The notes under the pieces are model-generated. The model was given only the letters and a program-made list of their open reading frames with translations. It searched no databases and had not been told where the DNA came from. Below are positions 49,571 through 60,786 of a stretch of DNA of 64,000 bases, piece after piece; the stretch's first letter is position 1, and each line of letters starts with the position of its first letter. This stretch comes from Shinella sp. UYSO24 (GTDB lineage Bacteria > Pseudomonadota > Alphaproteobacteria > Rhizobiales > Rhizobiaceae). The translations under genes and the position numbers were made by a program. The DNA lies in NCBI GenBank assembly GCA_902167985.1, contig CABHNZ010000001.1:186001-250000 (forward strand), written 5' to 3'.

Positions 49571-49720
49571 CCTACAAAACAGGCAGGGAGTTCAAATTCT
49601 TGCCAATTCGCGGTCAAGTCTTGGGAGGATCAGATCTTTGGCGCGCTTCACAGCGCAGCCCCGGTAACGGTGAAGGATCACGCGAACTGAAAAACAAGGC
49701 TTCCAGCCTTGTTTTTTTTT
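49571..49720 (+). ncRNA. Putative trans-acting small RNA, about 150 nt (possible alpha-r45 family)
   Basis: A non-coding interval with a candidate promoter at 49539-49566, a short 5' hairpin (GCCT / AGGC at 49570-49585), a possible inner GCGC stem near 49651-49666 and a perfect terminator at 49691-49720. Its predicted length is about 150 nt. Rhizobiales encode a small RNA family, alpha-r45, that I recall as 147-153 nt and next to proS; the position and length agree, but I could not compare sequences. No open frame with a ribosome site is present. Confidence 0.6.
49691..49720 (+). terminator. Textbook intrinsic terminator of the small RNA
   Basis: AAAACAAGGC (49691-49700) pairs with GCCTTGTTTT (49706-49715) around a 5-base loop, and the T-run has nine Ts (49712-49720). 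On the minus strand it would also end with Ts, so it could serve both directions. Confidence 0.95.
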
Positions 49721-49850
49721 GCCTTCTCGACAGCCATGCCAAGATCTGATGCGCTTATCGCCGAAATCCGTGACAGGCGAATGACATAAGCGGGAAAGCT
49801 CCCATTTGGATTCAAGATCCGGGCATCAGGGATCGGGCGTCCCGCAGGCC

Positions 49851-50120
49851 TCAATCGAAGGCTGGAAGGATGTTCGGAAGATCGGCCACACCCACGCCTG
49901 CCCATGTGGACAGGGCATAATAGCCGGCATGAATGAGAGCCGCGAGGATGGTGGTCAAAAGCACGACTCGCCAGAAGCGGAACCGGCCCGGTGCGCTCTC
50001 CACGGTACCTACCGGCACTTCCCCCTCATCCTGCTGACTGCGATGGCCGAGCGGAAGCACGATGAAAAGTACCGTCCACCAGATGATGAAATAGATGGCG
50101 GCTATAGTCAGGAGCGACAT
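49851..50120 (-). CDS. DUF1467 family small membrane protein
   Basis: An intact 89-residue protein with two membrane helices, AAIYFIIWWTVLFIVLPLG at the N-terminus and VVLLTTILAALIHAGYYAL near residue 55, joined by a polar loop with EGEVPVGTVESAPG. This is the DUF1467 family of Alphaproteobacteria, function unknown. It follows mce by 49 bases on the same strand and may be part of the rnj-mce transcript. Confidence 0.85.
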   Translation of the reverse strand: MSLLTIAAIYFIIWWTVLFIVLPLGHRSQQDEGEVPVGTVESAPGRFRFWRVVLLTTILAALIHAGYYALSTWAGVGVADLPNILPAFD

Positions 50121-50169
50121 TGCAGCCAGCCCCCTGCCCGCTCACCGGACGGCGCATATGCTCCACCGC

Positions 50170-50576
50170 TCATCGAACCTCTTCCAGTTCGACCAGCGTG
50201 CCGTTGAAATCCTTGGGGTGCAGGAAGAGGACCGGGCGACCATGGGCGCCGATCTTCGGCTCGCCATCACCCAGGACACGGGCGCTGACGCCTTCAGCCT
50301 GTCGCGGGCCATCAGAATGTCGGCAACCTCGTAGCAGATATGGTGCATGCCGCCGGAGGGGTTCTTGTCGAGGAAGGATGTAATCGGCGAAGTCTCACCG
50401 AGCGGCTCCAGAAGCTCGACCTTGGTATTGCCGAGTTCGACGAAGACGACCGTCACGCCATGTTCGGGGAGCGCCTGTTTTTGCGACACCGGCGCACCGA
50501 GCGTGTCGCGATAGGTTGCGATCGCCGCATCGAGATCCGGCACGGCAATTGCGATGTGATTGACCTTCTCGATCAC
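50170..50576 (-). CDS. mce: Methylmalonyl-CoA epimerase (frame break near 50285)
   Basis: Mce interconverts (S)- and (R)-methylmalonyl-CoA, in propionyl-CoA breakdown. It is a VOC/glyoxalase-fold protein: metal ligands His in KVNHIAIAVPDLD and MHHICYEVADI, Glu in KVELLEPLGE and in LVELEEV. One G is missing near 50285 (LKASGARVLGDGEPKIG); with it the protein has 135 residues, the family length, and ends EEVR. Confidence 0.92.
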
Positions 50577-50653
50577 GGCTCCTCCTTCGCGCAGGTATCA
50601 GCAATCGTTTCGTCCGCCGGCGCCCTCCCGCACCGGCAGACAATGCTGCAGCG

Positions 50654-52324
50654 TCAGCCGACGCGGGTGACGAAGACGGTAACGATCGGCTTCTTGCCCC
50701 AGGTCTGATTGGCGGCGGCGCGGACGGCGCGGCGCACCGATTCGCGCAGCATATCGAGATCCTTGCGGCGGGCACGCGGGACGCTTTCGATGGCGCCGAG
50801 AACGGCATCATAGAGCGTGTCTTCCATGTCCTCGCCTTCCTCGTCGAGTTCCGGCAGGCCATAGGGCACGACGTCCGGATCAGCGAGGAAATCATAGCGG
50901 CTGTCGAGAAGGACGTTCACCGAGACATGGCCGACATAGGAGAGCTTGCGGCGATCGCCGATGCCGAGTTCCTCGAAATCGCCGATCAGCTTGCCATCCT
51001 TGAAGACGCGGCCATGCGGCACGTCGTCGATGACTTCGGCGGGGCCCGGCGCCAGACGCAGGACATTGCCGTTGCGCACACGCGGAATGCTGGCAATGCC
51101 GGCGGATGCACCAAGCTCGGCCTGTGCCGTAAGGTGCGCCGCCTCGCCATGGACGGGAACCAGAACCTGCGGACGGGTCCATTCATACATGCGCAGCAGC
51201 TCGTTGCGGCGCGGATGGCCCGAGACATGCACGAGTTCGTCGCGATCGGTGACGATCTTGATGCCCTGCTCGATCAGGCCATTCATGATGTCGAGAATGG
51301 CCTTCTCGTTGCCGGGAATGGTGCGCGAGGAGAAGACGACCGTGTCACCGGAGGCAAGTGCGACATTGCGCATCTCGTCACGGGAAAGCTTTGCGAGGGC
51401 CGCACGCGGCTCGCCCTGGCTGCCGGTCAGGATGACGACGACCTTGTCGCGCGGGATATAGCCGTATTCGTCTTCGGCGATGAAGGGCTTGATGTCGTCC
51501 ATCAGGCCGACGTCGCGGGCGACGGCGACGACACGCTTCAGCGACGAACCGAGGAGCAGGACTTCGCGGCCGGCTGCTTCAGCGGCGAGCGCGATCGAGC
51601 GGATGCGGCCGACATTCGACGAGAAGGTGGTGACGGCAACGCGGCCCTCCGCCCCTTCGATGACGCGGCGCAGGCCTTCGGAGACTTCCTCTTCCGACGG
51701 CGACACGCCCTCGCGCATGGCATTGGTGCTATCGCACATCAGCGCCAGCACGCCCTCGTCGCCGATCTGGCGGAAGCGGTTTTCATCGGTGAGCGGCCCG
51801 AGCGACGGGGCCTGGTCGATCTTCCAGTCGCCGGTATGGACGACATTGCCGAGCGGCGTGCGGATGACCAGCGACATCGGCTCGGGGATCGAGTGGTTGA
51901 CGTTGACCGCTTCGACCTCGAAGGGGCCGATATTGACGCGGTCGCCGCCCTTGAAGATGGTGATCGGGATTTCGGCGCGAGTGCCTTCGTAATTGCGCTT
52001 GGCTTCCAGCATGCCGGCGGTAAACGGCGAGGCATAGACCGGCACGTTGAGGCCCGGCCACAGCTCGTTCATCGCGCCGTAGTGATCCTCGTGCGCGTGG
52101 GTGATGATCATCGCCTTGACGTTGTTGCGCTGGTTGGCGAGGTAACGGATATCGGGAAGCACGAGATCGACGCCCGGAAGATCGGGGCCGGGGAAAGTCA
52201 CGCCACAGTCGACGATGATCCACTGGCGTTTCTCCGGCGTGCCATAGCCGTAGAGAGCGAGGTTCATACCGATCTCGCCCACGCCGCCGAGCGGCACGAA
52301 CACCAGTTCTTCCTGTTTGGCCAT
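50654..52324 (-). CDS. rnj: Ribonuclease J
   Basis: A metallo-beta-lactamase/beta-CASP ribonuclease with 5'-3' exo- and endonuclease activity, working in rRNA maturation and mRNA decay beside RNase E. The protein is intact, 556 residues: the metal site ITHAHEDHYGAMNEL near residue 77, HTGDWKIDQAP, MCDSTNAMREG, the beta-CASP region (VILTGSQGEPRAAL), HVSGHPRRNELLRMYEWTRP and the C-terminal domain. It lies 8 bases from birA, with which it is probably cotranscribed. Confidence 0.94.
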   Translation of the reverse strand: MAKQEELVFVPLGGVGEIGMNLALYGYGTPEKRQWIIVDCGVTFPGPDLPGVDLVLPDIRYLANQRNNVKAMIITHAHEDHYGAMNELWPGLNVPVYASPFTAGMLEAKRNYEGTRAEIPITIFKGGDRVNIGPFEVEAVNVNHSIPEPMSLVIRTPLGNVVHTGDWKIDQAPSLGPLTDENRFRQIGDEGVLALMCDSTNAMREGVSPSEEEVSEGLRRVIEGAEGRVAVTTFSSNVGRIRSIALAAEAAGREVLLLGSSLKRVVAVARDVGLMDDIKPFIAEDEYGYIPRDKVVVILTGSQGEPRAALAKLSRDEMRNVALASGDTVVFSSRTIPGNEKAILDIMNGLIEQGIKIVTDRDELVHVSGHPRRNELLRMYEWTRPQVLVPVHGEAAHLTAQAELGASAGIASIPRVRNGNVLRLAPGPAEVIDDVPHGRVFKDGKLIGDFEELGIGDRRKLSYVGHVSVNVLLDSRYDFLADPDVVPYGLPELDEEGEDMEDTLYDAVLGAIESVPRARRKDLDMLRESVRRAVRAAANQTWGKKPIVTVFVTRVG

Positions 52325-52332
52325 GTGTCTTT

Positions 52333-53095
52333 TTATTCCGTTCTTCCAAAGAATACGTCGCCGGCAGCAATGGGCATCAAAGTGCCCGCGCCGGCATCGA
52401 GCATAAGCAATCCTCTATCATCGATACCCGCGAATGTTCCAACAAGCGAGCGGTCCGGGAGGTTCACCGTTATTTTTCACCGATTCCGCAGGCAACACTG
52501 CGCCATTTCTCGATCACAGCTGCGATACCGCGGCCTTCATCCCATAAGCACAGCACATCCGCCATCTCGCGGAAGAGATGGGCGAAGAGTTCTTCCGGGC
52601 CGGCACTCGCGCCATGATCGGTGAGTCGCGTCACGCCATAGGGCGCGCTGTCGGGCATGTGGCGGATGTTGATGCCGATACCGATCACCAGCGCCCGGCG
52701 GCCATCTGCAAGCGGCTCGCCTTCCAGAAGGATACCACAGGTCTTCTTGCGACCGATCAGGATATCGTTCGGCCATTTGACTTCGACCGGCTCGCCACCC
52801 GTCGGAACAACGGCACGCACGGCAGCATGCACGGCGACGGCGACGGCGAGCGGCAGAGAGCCGAGGCGTTCAGCCGGTGCCGGATCGATCAGGAGAAGCG
52901 AGGCGTAGAGATTGCCGGGTTCGAGGTCCAGTTGCGGCCTCTTCGGCCGCGGCCAGCGGTCTGGCGGCCGGCGGTGATCCAGAGATCACCCTCATCGCCC
53001 TGTCGGGCGCGGGCAAGACACTCGGTATTGGTAGAGGTGGTTTCGCTTAAGGCATCATGCCGAAGCTTCGATCGACTTCCGGCGCTTTTTTTCAA
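52333..53095 (-). CDS. birA: Biotin--[acetyl-CoA-carboxylase] ligase (two frame breaks)
   Basis: BirA attaches biotin to AccB. Conserved parts are SETTSTNTECLARAR, the biotinyl-AMP loop GRQTAGRGRRGRNWTS, VKWPNDILIGRKKTCGIL and the small C-terminal SH3-like domain. No N-terminal DNA-binding domain, so no repressor role. Two losses are inferred: one G near 52915 (SNPGNLYASLL) and one A in the run at 52472-52476 (GEKITVNL), which creates a false stop. Repaired length is 254 residues. The start is uncertain: a TTG at 53095, or an ATG at 53102 if a second error sits in the A-run just after it. Confidence 0.9.
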
Positions 53096-53101
53096 ATTGC
53101 A

Positions 53102-54546
53102 TCAAAACAGGGTCGCGGCTGCCAGGTCCACGGCTCCGCCAATCGGGCCGCCTATGAAGATATAGACGATCATGAAGAGGCCGGAAAGGCCGAACACCAG
53201 CTTCAGCGAACCCGTCGGCTCGGCAAACTGGCCGACAGGCTTGTCGAACCACATGACCTTGACGACGCGCAGATAGTAATAGCAGCCGACCACGGAGGTC
53301 AGGAAGCCGATCACCGCAAGGGCATAGAGCTTGGCATCGACGGCCGCCATGAAGACGAAATATTTGGCGAAGAAGCCTGCAAGCGGCGGGATACCGGCCA
53401 TGGAGAACATGGTTGCCGTCAGCACCATCGCCATGAACGGGCTCGTCGTCGACATGCCGGCGAGATCGTTGATTTCCTCGACGACGGTGCCATCCTGACG
53501 GCGCATGGACATGATGATGGCGAAGGAGCCAAGCGTCATGATGACATAGATCAGCATGTAGAGCATGACGCCCGAGACGCCCTGCTGGTTGCCGGCGGAG
53601 AGGCCGACCAGCACATAGCCCATGTTACCGATCGAGGAATAGGCCATCAGCGCTTGATATTGTGCTGGCCGATTGCGGCAAAGGAACCGAGCAGCATCGA
53701 GGCAATCGCGATGAAGACGATGATCTGCTGCCAGTCGATCAGCAGCGGCAGGAAGGCGGTGATGACGACGCGCACCAGAAGCGACATCGCAGCAACCTTG
53801 GGGGCGCTTGCCAGAAAGGCCGTGACCGCCGTCGGCGCGCCTTCATAGACGTCCGGCGTCCACATGTGGAATGGCACGGCCGAAATCTTGAAGGCGAGGC
53901 CCGCAAGGATGAAGACGAGGCCGAAGATAAGGCCGAGCGAACGACCGCCGTCGGCCGCCAGCGCCTGGGCAATATCGGCGAAGTTGGTGTGGCCGGTGAA
54001 GCCGTAGACCAGCGACATGCCATAGAGCAGCATGCCCGACGACAGCGCGCCGAGGACGAAATATTTGAGGCCCGCTTCCGTCGACTTCAGGCTGTCGCGG
54101 TTGATCGCGGCGATGACATAGATGGCCAGCGACTGCAGTTCGAGGCCGAGATAGAGCGTGATGAGGTCGTTGGCCGAGATCATCACCATGATCCCGAGCG
54201 TGCTCAAGACGACGAGAACCGGGAACTCGAACTTGTCGAGCTGGCTCTCCCTCGCATGACCGATCGACATGAAGAGCGCGACGAAGGAACCGAAGAGCGC
54301 CAGCAGCTTCATGAAGCGCGCAAAGCCGTCTGCCCGGTAGACGCCGCCCCAGCCGAGGCCTTCGGCGGGAACGAGAAGCAGCCAGAAGAAGGCAATCGCA
54401 AAGACGATCATGGCCAGCACGCTGACGAGCTTGCCCGAACGCTCGCCGGAGAAGACGCCGACCATCAGCAGGATAAGCGCGCCGACCGCGAGGATCAGTT
54501 CCGGGAAGGAAAGATGGAGGCTTGTGAGAAACAGATCAGAGTTCAT
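53102..54546 (-). CDS. nuoN: NADH:quinone oxidoreductase subunit N (frame break near 53650)
   Basis: NuoN is one of the three antiporter-like proton-pumping membrane subunits of complex I. It has about 14 hydrophobic segments; the discontinuous-helix region has [20 protein letters not shown] and [19 protein letters not shown], each with key Lys or Glu. One C is missing near 53650, giving a stop after HNIKR. Corrected, it has 481 residues. It is the last nuo gene of the operon. Confidence 0.95.
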
Positions 54547-54548
54547 GT

Positions 54549-56074
54549 TCAAAAAGTCCCGTCATCATTTCGCAGCCGGATTGGCGCTGGCGCGGCATGC
54601 AATGCCGCCTGGAAGTTGTTGATCAGTTGGTCGACGGAAGCCGTCGAGACGTCGAAGACCGGCGACGGATAGATGCCGAAGAAGATGGTGACGGCGATCA
54701 GCGGCCAGACGATGAAGTGTTCGCGCATGGTGATGTCGGTCAGCGCCATCATCTTCGGCTTGTCGGCCGGACCGAAGATCATCCGGCGGTAGAGCCAGAG
54801 CATGTAGGCGGCCGAGAGGACGACGCCGGTGGTGGCGAAGACGCCGGTCCAGATGCTCACCTGGAAGATGCCGATCGTTGCGAGGAATTCGCCGACGAAG
54901 GCGGATGTGCCCGGCAGGCCGACGTTTGCCATGGTGAAGATCATGAAAGCGGTCGCATAGCGCGGCATGTTGTTCACGAGGCCGCCATACTGCGAGATCT
55001 CGCGGGTATGGGTGCGCTCGTAGACGATACCGACGCAGAGGAAGAGCGCGCCGGAGATGACGCCGTGCGACAGCATCTGGAAGATCGCGCCGTGGATACC
55101 CTGCTGGTTCACCGCATAGATACCCATGGTCACGTAGCCCATGTGGGCGACGGAGGAATAGGCGATCATCTTCTTGATGTCGGTCTGCATCAGCGCCACC
55201 AGCGAGGCGTAGATGATGGCAATGACCGAAAGGACGAGGATGAGCGGCGCGAACTGCTCAGACGCGAGCGGGAACATCGGCAGCGAGAAGCGCAGGAAGC
55301 CGTAGCCGCCGAACTTCAGGAGCAGAGCCGCGAGGTCGACCGAGCCTGCGGTCGGCGCTTCGACGTGCGCATCCGGCAGCCAGGTGTGGAAGGGCCACAT
55401 CGGCACTTTCACCGCGAAGGACACGAAGAAGGCAAGCCAGAGCCAGGTCTGCATTTCCGGCGAGAAGGAATGCTTCAGGAGCTCCGGAATGGAGGTCGTG
55501 CCAGCCTCGGAATACATGACGAGGATGCCGACCAGCATGAAGATCGAGCCGAGCAGCGTGTAGAGGAAGAATTTCAGCGACGCATAGATGCGGCGCGGGC
55601 CACCCCAGACGCGATGATGAGGAACATCGGGATAAGGCTTGCCTCGAAGAAGACGTAGAAGAGCACCAGATCGAGCGAGGCGAAGACGCCGACGATCAGC
55701 GTTTCGAGCACGAGGAAGGCGATCATGTATTCCTTCACACGCACCGTAATCGCGTTCCAGCTGGTCAGAACGCCGAAGGGCATGAGGAAGGCGGCCAGCA
55801 CGACGAAGAGCATGGAAATGCCATCGACGCCGACATGATAGGTGATGCCGCGGCCGAGCCAGTAATATTGCTCGACCATCTGGAAGTCGGGATTGTTGCC
55901 GTCAAAGCCTGCCCAGACGAAGAGCGAGACGAAGAAGGTGATCAGCGTCGTGACGAGCGAGATGATCATCACGTTCTGGCGGCCATGGGCGGTGTCGTCC
56001 CGCATGAAGAGCAGGAGCAGCACACCCACCATCGGCAGGAAAATGACCGTTGAAAGAATTGGCCAATCGGTCAT
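54549..56074 (-). CDS. nuoM: NADH:quinone oxidoreductase subunit M (frame break near 55612)
   Basis: The second antiporter-like subunit. Conserved stretches include [41 protein letters not shown] and [20 protein letters not shown], with the Lys and Glu residues of the proton path. One G is missing near 55612 (ATCGGCGTC read as ATCGCGTC). The corrected protein has 508 residues. Its ATG overlaps the nuoL stop by one base (TGATG). Confidence 0.95.
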
Positions 56075-58080
56075 CAGATGGAACTCCCGAGCATCATCCA
56101 GGTAAAGAAGGCGGCGATGCCGAGCATCATCGCGAAGGCATAGTGATAGAGGTAGCCGGTCTGCCAGCGCACCACGCGGGTGGCGATGTCCATGACGCGG
56201 GCGGCAAAGCCGTTGGGTCCGTAGTGGTCGATCACGCCGATATCGACGCGCTTCCACAGCCAGCGACCGAAGGCCTTGGAGGAGCGGACGAAGAGGAAAT
56301 CGTAAAGCTCGTCAAAGTACCACTTGTTCAACAGGAACTCGTAGAGAACCCGGTGCTGGGCGGCGAGACGCTTGGGCGTTTCCGGCGAGCGGATGTAGAA
56401 TTGGTAGGCGATCAGGAAGCCGATGACCATGGCGATGAAGGGGCTCAAGGCCACCAAGAACGGCACATGGTGGAATTCCTCGACCAGCGTATTGGCCGGA
56501 AGGGTGAAGAGCGCGCCCTTCCAGAATTCCTGATAGCTTCGCCGAAGAAGTGACCTTCGAAGATCACGCCGGCAAGCACGGCGCCGATCGCCAGAATGTA
56601 GAGCGGCACGAGCATGACATTCGGCGATTCATGCACATGGTGCATGACCTCGTGGCTGGCACGCGGCGCATTGAAGAAGGTCATGAAGATCAGGCGCCAG
56701 GAATAGAAGCTGGTGAAGAGGGCCGCGATCACCAGAAGCGTGAAGGCGAAACCGCTCACCGCCGAATGCGAGGCGAAGGTCGATTCGATGATCACATCCT
56801 TGGAGAAGAAGCCGGCAAAGCCGATCGGCGTGAAGGGAATGCCGACGCCGGTAATCGCCAGCGTGCCGATCACCATCATCCAGAAGGTTTTTGGAATATG
56901 GGTGCGCAGGCCGCCCATCTTGCGCATGTCCTGTTCGCCATCGACGGCATGGATGACCGAGCCGGCGCATAGGAACAGCAGCGCCTTGAAGAAGGCGTGG
57001 GTGAAGAGGTGGAAGACGGCTGCGCCATAGGCGCCGACGCCGAGGGCGACGAACATGTAGCCGAGCTGCGAGCAGGTCGAATAGGCGATGACGCGCTTGA
57101 TATCGTTCTGCACGAGGCCGACGGTCGCGGCGAAGAAGGCGGTGATGGCGCCGACGATAGTGACGACGGTCAGCGCATCATGCGACAGTTCGAAGACCGG
57201 CGACATGCGGGCGACGAGGAAGACGCCGGCCGTGACCATGGTCGCGGCATGGATAAGGGCCGAGACCGGGGTCGGGCCTTCCATGGCGTCCGGAAGCCAG
57301 GTGTGCAGCAGGAACTGGGCCGACTTGCCCATGGCGCCCATGAAGAGCAGCAGGCAGACGAGCGTGACTGCCCCGCCGCGGGTCAAGCTGTGACCGGCGA
57401 AATTGATCAGCGTGTCGGACGCCTGCGCGCCCTGCCCCGATGCCACCCCTTGGGCCATGCTCTGGGCCGAGGCAAAGATCACGTCGAAATTGATCGAGCC
57501 GAAGAGAACGAAGGCACCGGCAATGCCGAGCATGAAGCCGAAGTCACCGACGCGATTGACGACGAAGGCCTTGATGGCGGCCGCATTGGCCGAGGGGCGC
57601 GTGTACCAGAAGCCGATCAGGAGATAGGAGGCGAGACCGACGCCTTCCCAGCCGAAGAACATCTGCAGCAGGTTGTCGGAGGTCACCAGCATCAGCATGG
57701 CGAAGGTGAAGAAGGAGAGATAGGCGAAGAAGCGCGGCCGATGCGGATCGGTGTGCATATAGCCCATCGAATAGACATGGACGAGCGTCGAGACCGTGTT
57801 GACGACGATCAGCATGACGGCCGTCAGCGTGTCGATGCGCAGCGACCAGGAGACATCGACGCCGCCCGACTGCATCCAGCGCAGGATTTCGACCCGGATC
57901 GGCAGACGCCCGGATCACCCAGCCCTACCGTGATGAAGACATACCAGGAGAGGACGGCCGCCACGGCCATCAGGCCGGTCGTCACGTATTCCGATGCCTT
58001 GGCGCCGATCTGCGGCCGAGGATGCCGGCGATAAGCGCGCCGATCAGCGGCAGGAAGACAATTGCCTTATAAAGAAACAT
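56074..58080 (-). CDS. nuoL: NADH:quinone oxidoreductase subunit L (three frame breaks)
   Basis: The largest antiporter-like subunit with the long lateral helix. Core motifs are [57 protein letters not shown] and [20 protein letters not shown]; the C-terminal helix region follows from [10 protein letters not shown]. Single-base losses are inferred near 58012 (GRQIGAKAS), 57905 ([12 protein letters not shown]) and 56536 (GEAYQEFWKG). Repaired, it is 669 residues. It starts [14 protein letters not shown] seven bases after nuoK. Confidence 0.95.
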
Positions 58081-58087
58081 GGCCGCC

Positions 58088-58396
58088 TCAGCCCTTCATC
58101 ATGTTGACGTCTTCGACCGAGATCGAACCGCGGTTGCGGTAGAAGACGACGAGAATTGCAAGACCGATCGCCGCTTCGGCTGCTGCGACCGTGAGGATGA
58201 AGAGCGCGAAGACCTGACCGGCGATATCGCCCAGGAAGGACGAGAAGGCCACCATGTTGATGTTGACCGCCAAGAGGATCAGCTCGATCGACATCAGGAT
58301 GCTGATGATGTTCTTGCGATTGATGAAGATGCCGAAGACGCCGAGAACGAAGAGAATGGCGCTGACCGTGAGATAATGAGAAAGTCCGATTTCCAT
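58088..58396 (-). CDS. nuoK: NADH:quinone oxidoreductase subunit K
   Basis: An intact 102-residue membrane subunit of complex I with three helices. It starts [19 protein letters not shown]; helix 2 has the conserved Glu in [18 protein letters not shown], and helix 3 carries [19 protein letters not shown] with the second Glu. Both are part of the proton path. Confidence 0.97.
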   Translation of the reverse strand: MEIGLSHYLTVSAILFVLGVFGIFINRKNIISILMSIELILLAVNINMVAFSSFLGDIAGQVFALFILTVAAAEAAIGLAILVVFYRNRGSISVEDVNMMKG

Positions 58397-58419
58397 TGTG
58401 CCTGTTCCTTATTCTCTGG

Positions 58420-59034
58420 TCAGAGCCCCTGGCCCGTCTTGACCTTGACCACCTCGATGGCGGTCTTCGGATCGCGGGCGACCTGCTTGGCAATATCCTG
58501 CCGCTTGATGTTCTGGCGATGCCGGAGCGTCAGGACGATCGCGCCGATCATGGCGACCAGCAGGATCATGCCGGAGAGCTGGAAGAAGAAGACGTAGTGG
58601 GTATAGAGAACGTCGCCGAGGGCCGCCGTGTTGGAGCGCTTGGCCACATCCGGGATCGGCATCGACACCGTCTGCTTGATCGACGGAGACAGCGTGCTGC
58701 CGCCGATGACGATGATCAGTTCGGCGGCGACGATCAGGCCGATCAGGACGCTGAGCGGCGTGTATTTCGCCACGCCCGAGCGCAGTTCGGCAAAATCCAC
58801 ATCCAGCATCATCACGACGAAGAGGAAGAGAACCGCGACGGCGCCGATATAGACGACGAGCAGGATCATCGCCAGGAATTCAGCCCCCGTCAGCAGGAAG
58901 AGGCCCGCTGCGTTGACGAAGACCAGGATCAGAAAGAGCACCGAGTGAACCGGGTTCTTGGCAAATATGACCATGAACGCCGACGCCACCGCGACGAAGG
59001 CGAAGATATAGAAAAAGATAGCCTGAAGACCCAT
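58420..59034 (-). CDS. nuoJ: NADH:quinone oxidoreductase subunit J
   Basis: An intact 204-residue membrane subunit with five helices, starting MGLQAIFFYIFAFVAVAS. The conserved NPVHSVLFLILVFVNAAG and AEFLAMILLVVYIGAVAVLF, with the pi-bulge region of helix 3, are visible. An upstream in-frame ATG is present, but this start fits the family. It lies 23 bases before nuoK. Confidence 0.96.
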   Translation of the reverse strand: MGLQAIFFYIFAFVAVASAFMVIFAKNPVHSVLFLILVFVNAAGLFLLTGAEFLAMILLVVYIGAVAVLFLFVVMMLDVDFAELRSGVAKYTPLSVLIGLIVAAELIIVIGGSTLSPSIKQTVSMPIPDVAKRSNTAALGDVLYTHYVFFFQLSGMILLVAMIGAIVLTLRHRQNIKRQDIAKQVARDPKTAIEVVKVKTGQGL

Positions 59035-59200
59035 CGTCCGTGCCTTTTCGTCCCTCTCCGAAAACAGCGCCTTGCACGCCATTTTCGCCAGAACCGATGC
59101 GACGGGCGCACCGGGAATTTCAATTCAGTCTGATTGACGCCCGGCCGCCTGTGCCGGTGTCGCGATGCTCACTCTGCGCCCTTGCCGCGCCCCCGCCGCC

Positions 59201-59698
59201 TCAGCGGTAAGGCGCGTCCAGTGCGATATTGCGGGCGATTTCCCGCTCCCAGCGATCGCCGTTGGCCAGCAGTTTCGCCTTGTCGAAATAAAGCTCTTCG
59301 CGCGTCTCGGTGGCGAATTCGAAATTCGGTCCCTCGACGATGGCATCCACCGGGCATGCTTCCTGGCAGAAACCGCAATAGATGCACTTCACCATGTCGA
59401 TATCGTAACGCACCGTGCGGCGGGTGCCGTCATTGCGGCGCGGCCCGGCTTCGATCGTGATCGCCTGAGCTGGACAGATGGCTTCGCACAGCTTGCAGGC
59501 GATGCAGCGCTCCTGGCCGTTCGGGTAGCGGCGAAGCGCATGTTCGCCACGGAAGCGCGGCGAGACCGGGCCCTTCTCGAACGGGTAGTTGATCGTCGCC
59601 TTCTGCCGGAAGAACAGATATTTGAAGGCGAGGAAGAAGGCGCTGACGAATTCCTTCAGGAACAGCGACGAGACGGCGCGAGACATACTAGCCATCAT
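59201..59698 (-). CDS. nuoI: NADH:quinone oxidoreductase subunit I
   Basis: The ferredoxin-like subunit that holds clusters N6a and N6b. Both 4Fe-4S motifs are present, [16 protein letters not shown] (about residue 64) and [16 protein letters not shown] (about 103). The N-terminal amphipathic helix [18 protein letters not shown] contacts the membrane arm. It is intact, 165 residues; a second ATG one codon later is possible. A 166-base gap without a gene separates it from nuoJ. Confidence 0.96.
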   Translation of the reverse strand: MMASMSRAVSSLFLKEFVSAFFLAFKYLFFRQKATINYPFEKGPVSPRFRGEHALRRYPNGQERCIACKLCEAICPAQAITIEAGPRRNDGTRRTVRYDIDMVKCIYCGFCQEACPVDAIVEGPNFEFATETREELYFDKAKLLANGDRWEREIARNIALDAPYR

Positions 59699-59732
59699 TA
59701 TTCTCCAATAAAGCCGGTTGCTGCGACGGACA

Positions 59733-60779
59733 TCAGCCTGCCCATCCCGTCAGCTTCAGAATGAATGCGACCACGATCAGCATGACGAGCGAGAGCGGAA
59801 GGAAGACCTTCCAGCCGAGACGCATCAACTGGTCATAGCGGTAGCGGGGAACGATTGCCTTCGCCATGGCGAAGAGGAAGAAGCAGAAGGAGACCTTGAG
59901 CAGGAACCAGATGATGCCCGGGACCCAGTTGATCAGCCAGAAATCGAAGGGCGGCAGCCATCCGCCGAGGAACATGATCGTCATCAGCGAGCAGACGAGC
60001 ATGATCGCGGCATATTCCGAGAGCATCATCATCATGTACGGCGCCGACGAATACTCGACCATGTAACCGGCGACGAGTTCGGATTCCGCTTCGGGAAGAT
60101 CGAAGGGCGGGCGGTTGGTTTCGGCAAGACCCGAGATGAAGAAGATCACGAACATCGGGAAGAGCGACAGCCAGTGCCAGTCGAGGAAGGAATTCGGCAG
60201 GCCGATCATCGTGCCGAGCCCGGTCTTCTGCGAATTGACGATATCGGAAAGGTTCAGCGAGCCGACGCAGAGAAGCACGGTGACGATGACGAAGCCGATC
60301 GAGACTTCATAGGAGACCATCTGGGCCGCCGAGCGCAGCGCGCCGAGGAACGGGTATTTCGAGTTCGATGCCCAGCCGGCCATGATCACGCCATAGACCT
60401 CGAGCGAGGATATGGCGAAGACATAGAGAATGCCGACATTGATATTGGCGACGACCCAGCCATCGTTGAGCGGAATGACCGCCCAGGTTGCGAGCGCCAG
60501 AACGACCGAGACCAGCGGTGCGAGCAGGAAGACAGTCTTGTCGGCGCCGGCCGGGATGATCGGCTCCTTGAAGACGAATTTCAGAAGGTCGGCAAAGGAC
60601 TGGAACAGGCCGAAGGGACCGACCACGTTCGGGCCGCGGCGCAGCTGGACGTTTGCCCAGACCTTACGGTCGGCCAGAAGGATGAAGGCGATGAAAACCA
60701 GAAGGCAGACCAGCAGAAGCAGCGATTCCGCGACCATGATGATCGCCGGCCAGACATAGGTGGAAAAGAACGAATCCAT
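59733..60779 (-). CDS. nuoH: NADH:quinone oxidoreductase subunit H
   Basis: The membrane subunit that forms the quinone-binding chamber with NuoB and NuoD. It is intact, 348 residues with eight helices. Conserved stretches are [20 protein letters not shown], the charged loop [29 protein letters not shown] and [18 protein letters not shown]. The start [10 protein letters not shown] was chosen to match the family; it follows nuoG after seven bases. Confidence 0.97.
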   Translation of the reverse strand: MDSFFSTYVWPAIIMVAESLLLLVCLLVFIAFILLADRKVWANVQLRRGPNVVGPFGLFQSFADLLKFVFKEPIIPAGADKTVFLLAPLVSVVLALATWAVIPLNDGWVVANINVGILYVFAISSLEVYGVIMAGWASNSKYPFLGALRSAAQMVSYEVSIGFVIVTVLLCVGSLNLSDIVNSQKTGLGTMIGLPNSFLDWHWLSLFPMFVIFFISGLAETNRPPFDLPEAESELVAGYMVEYSSAPYMMMMLSEYAAIMLVCSLMTIMFLGGWLPPFDFWLINWVPGIIWFLLKVSFCFFLFAMAKAIVPRYRYDQLMRLGWKVFLPLSLVMLIVVAFILKLTGWAG

Positions 60780-60786
60780 GCTCACA

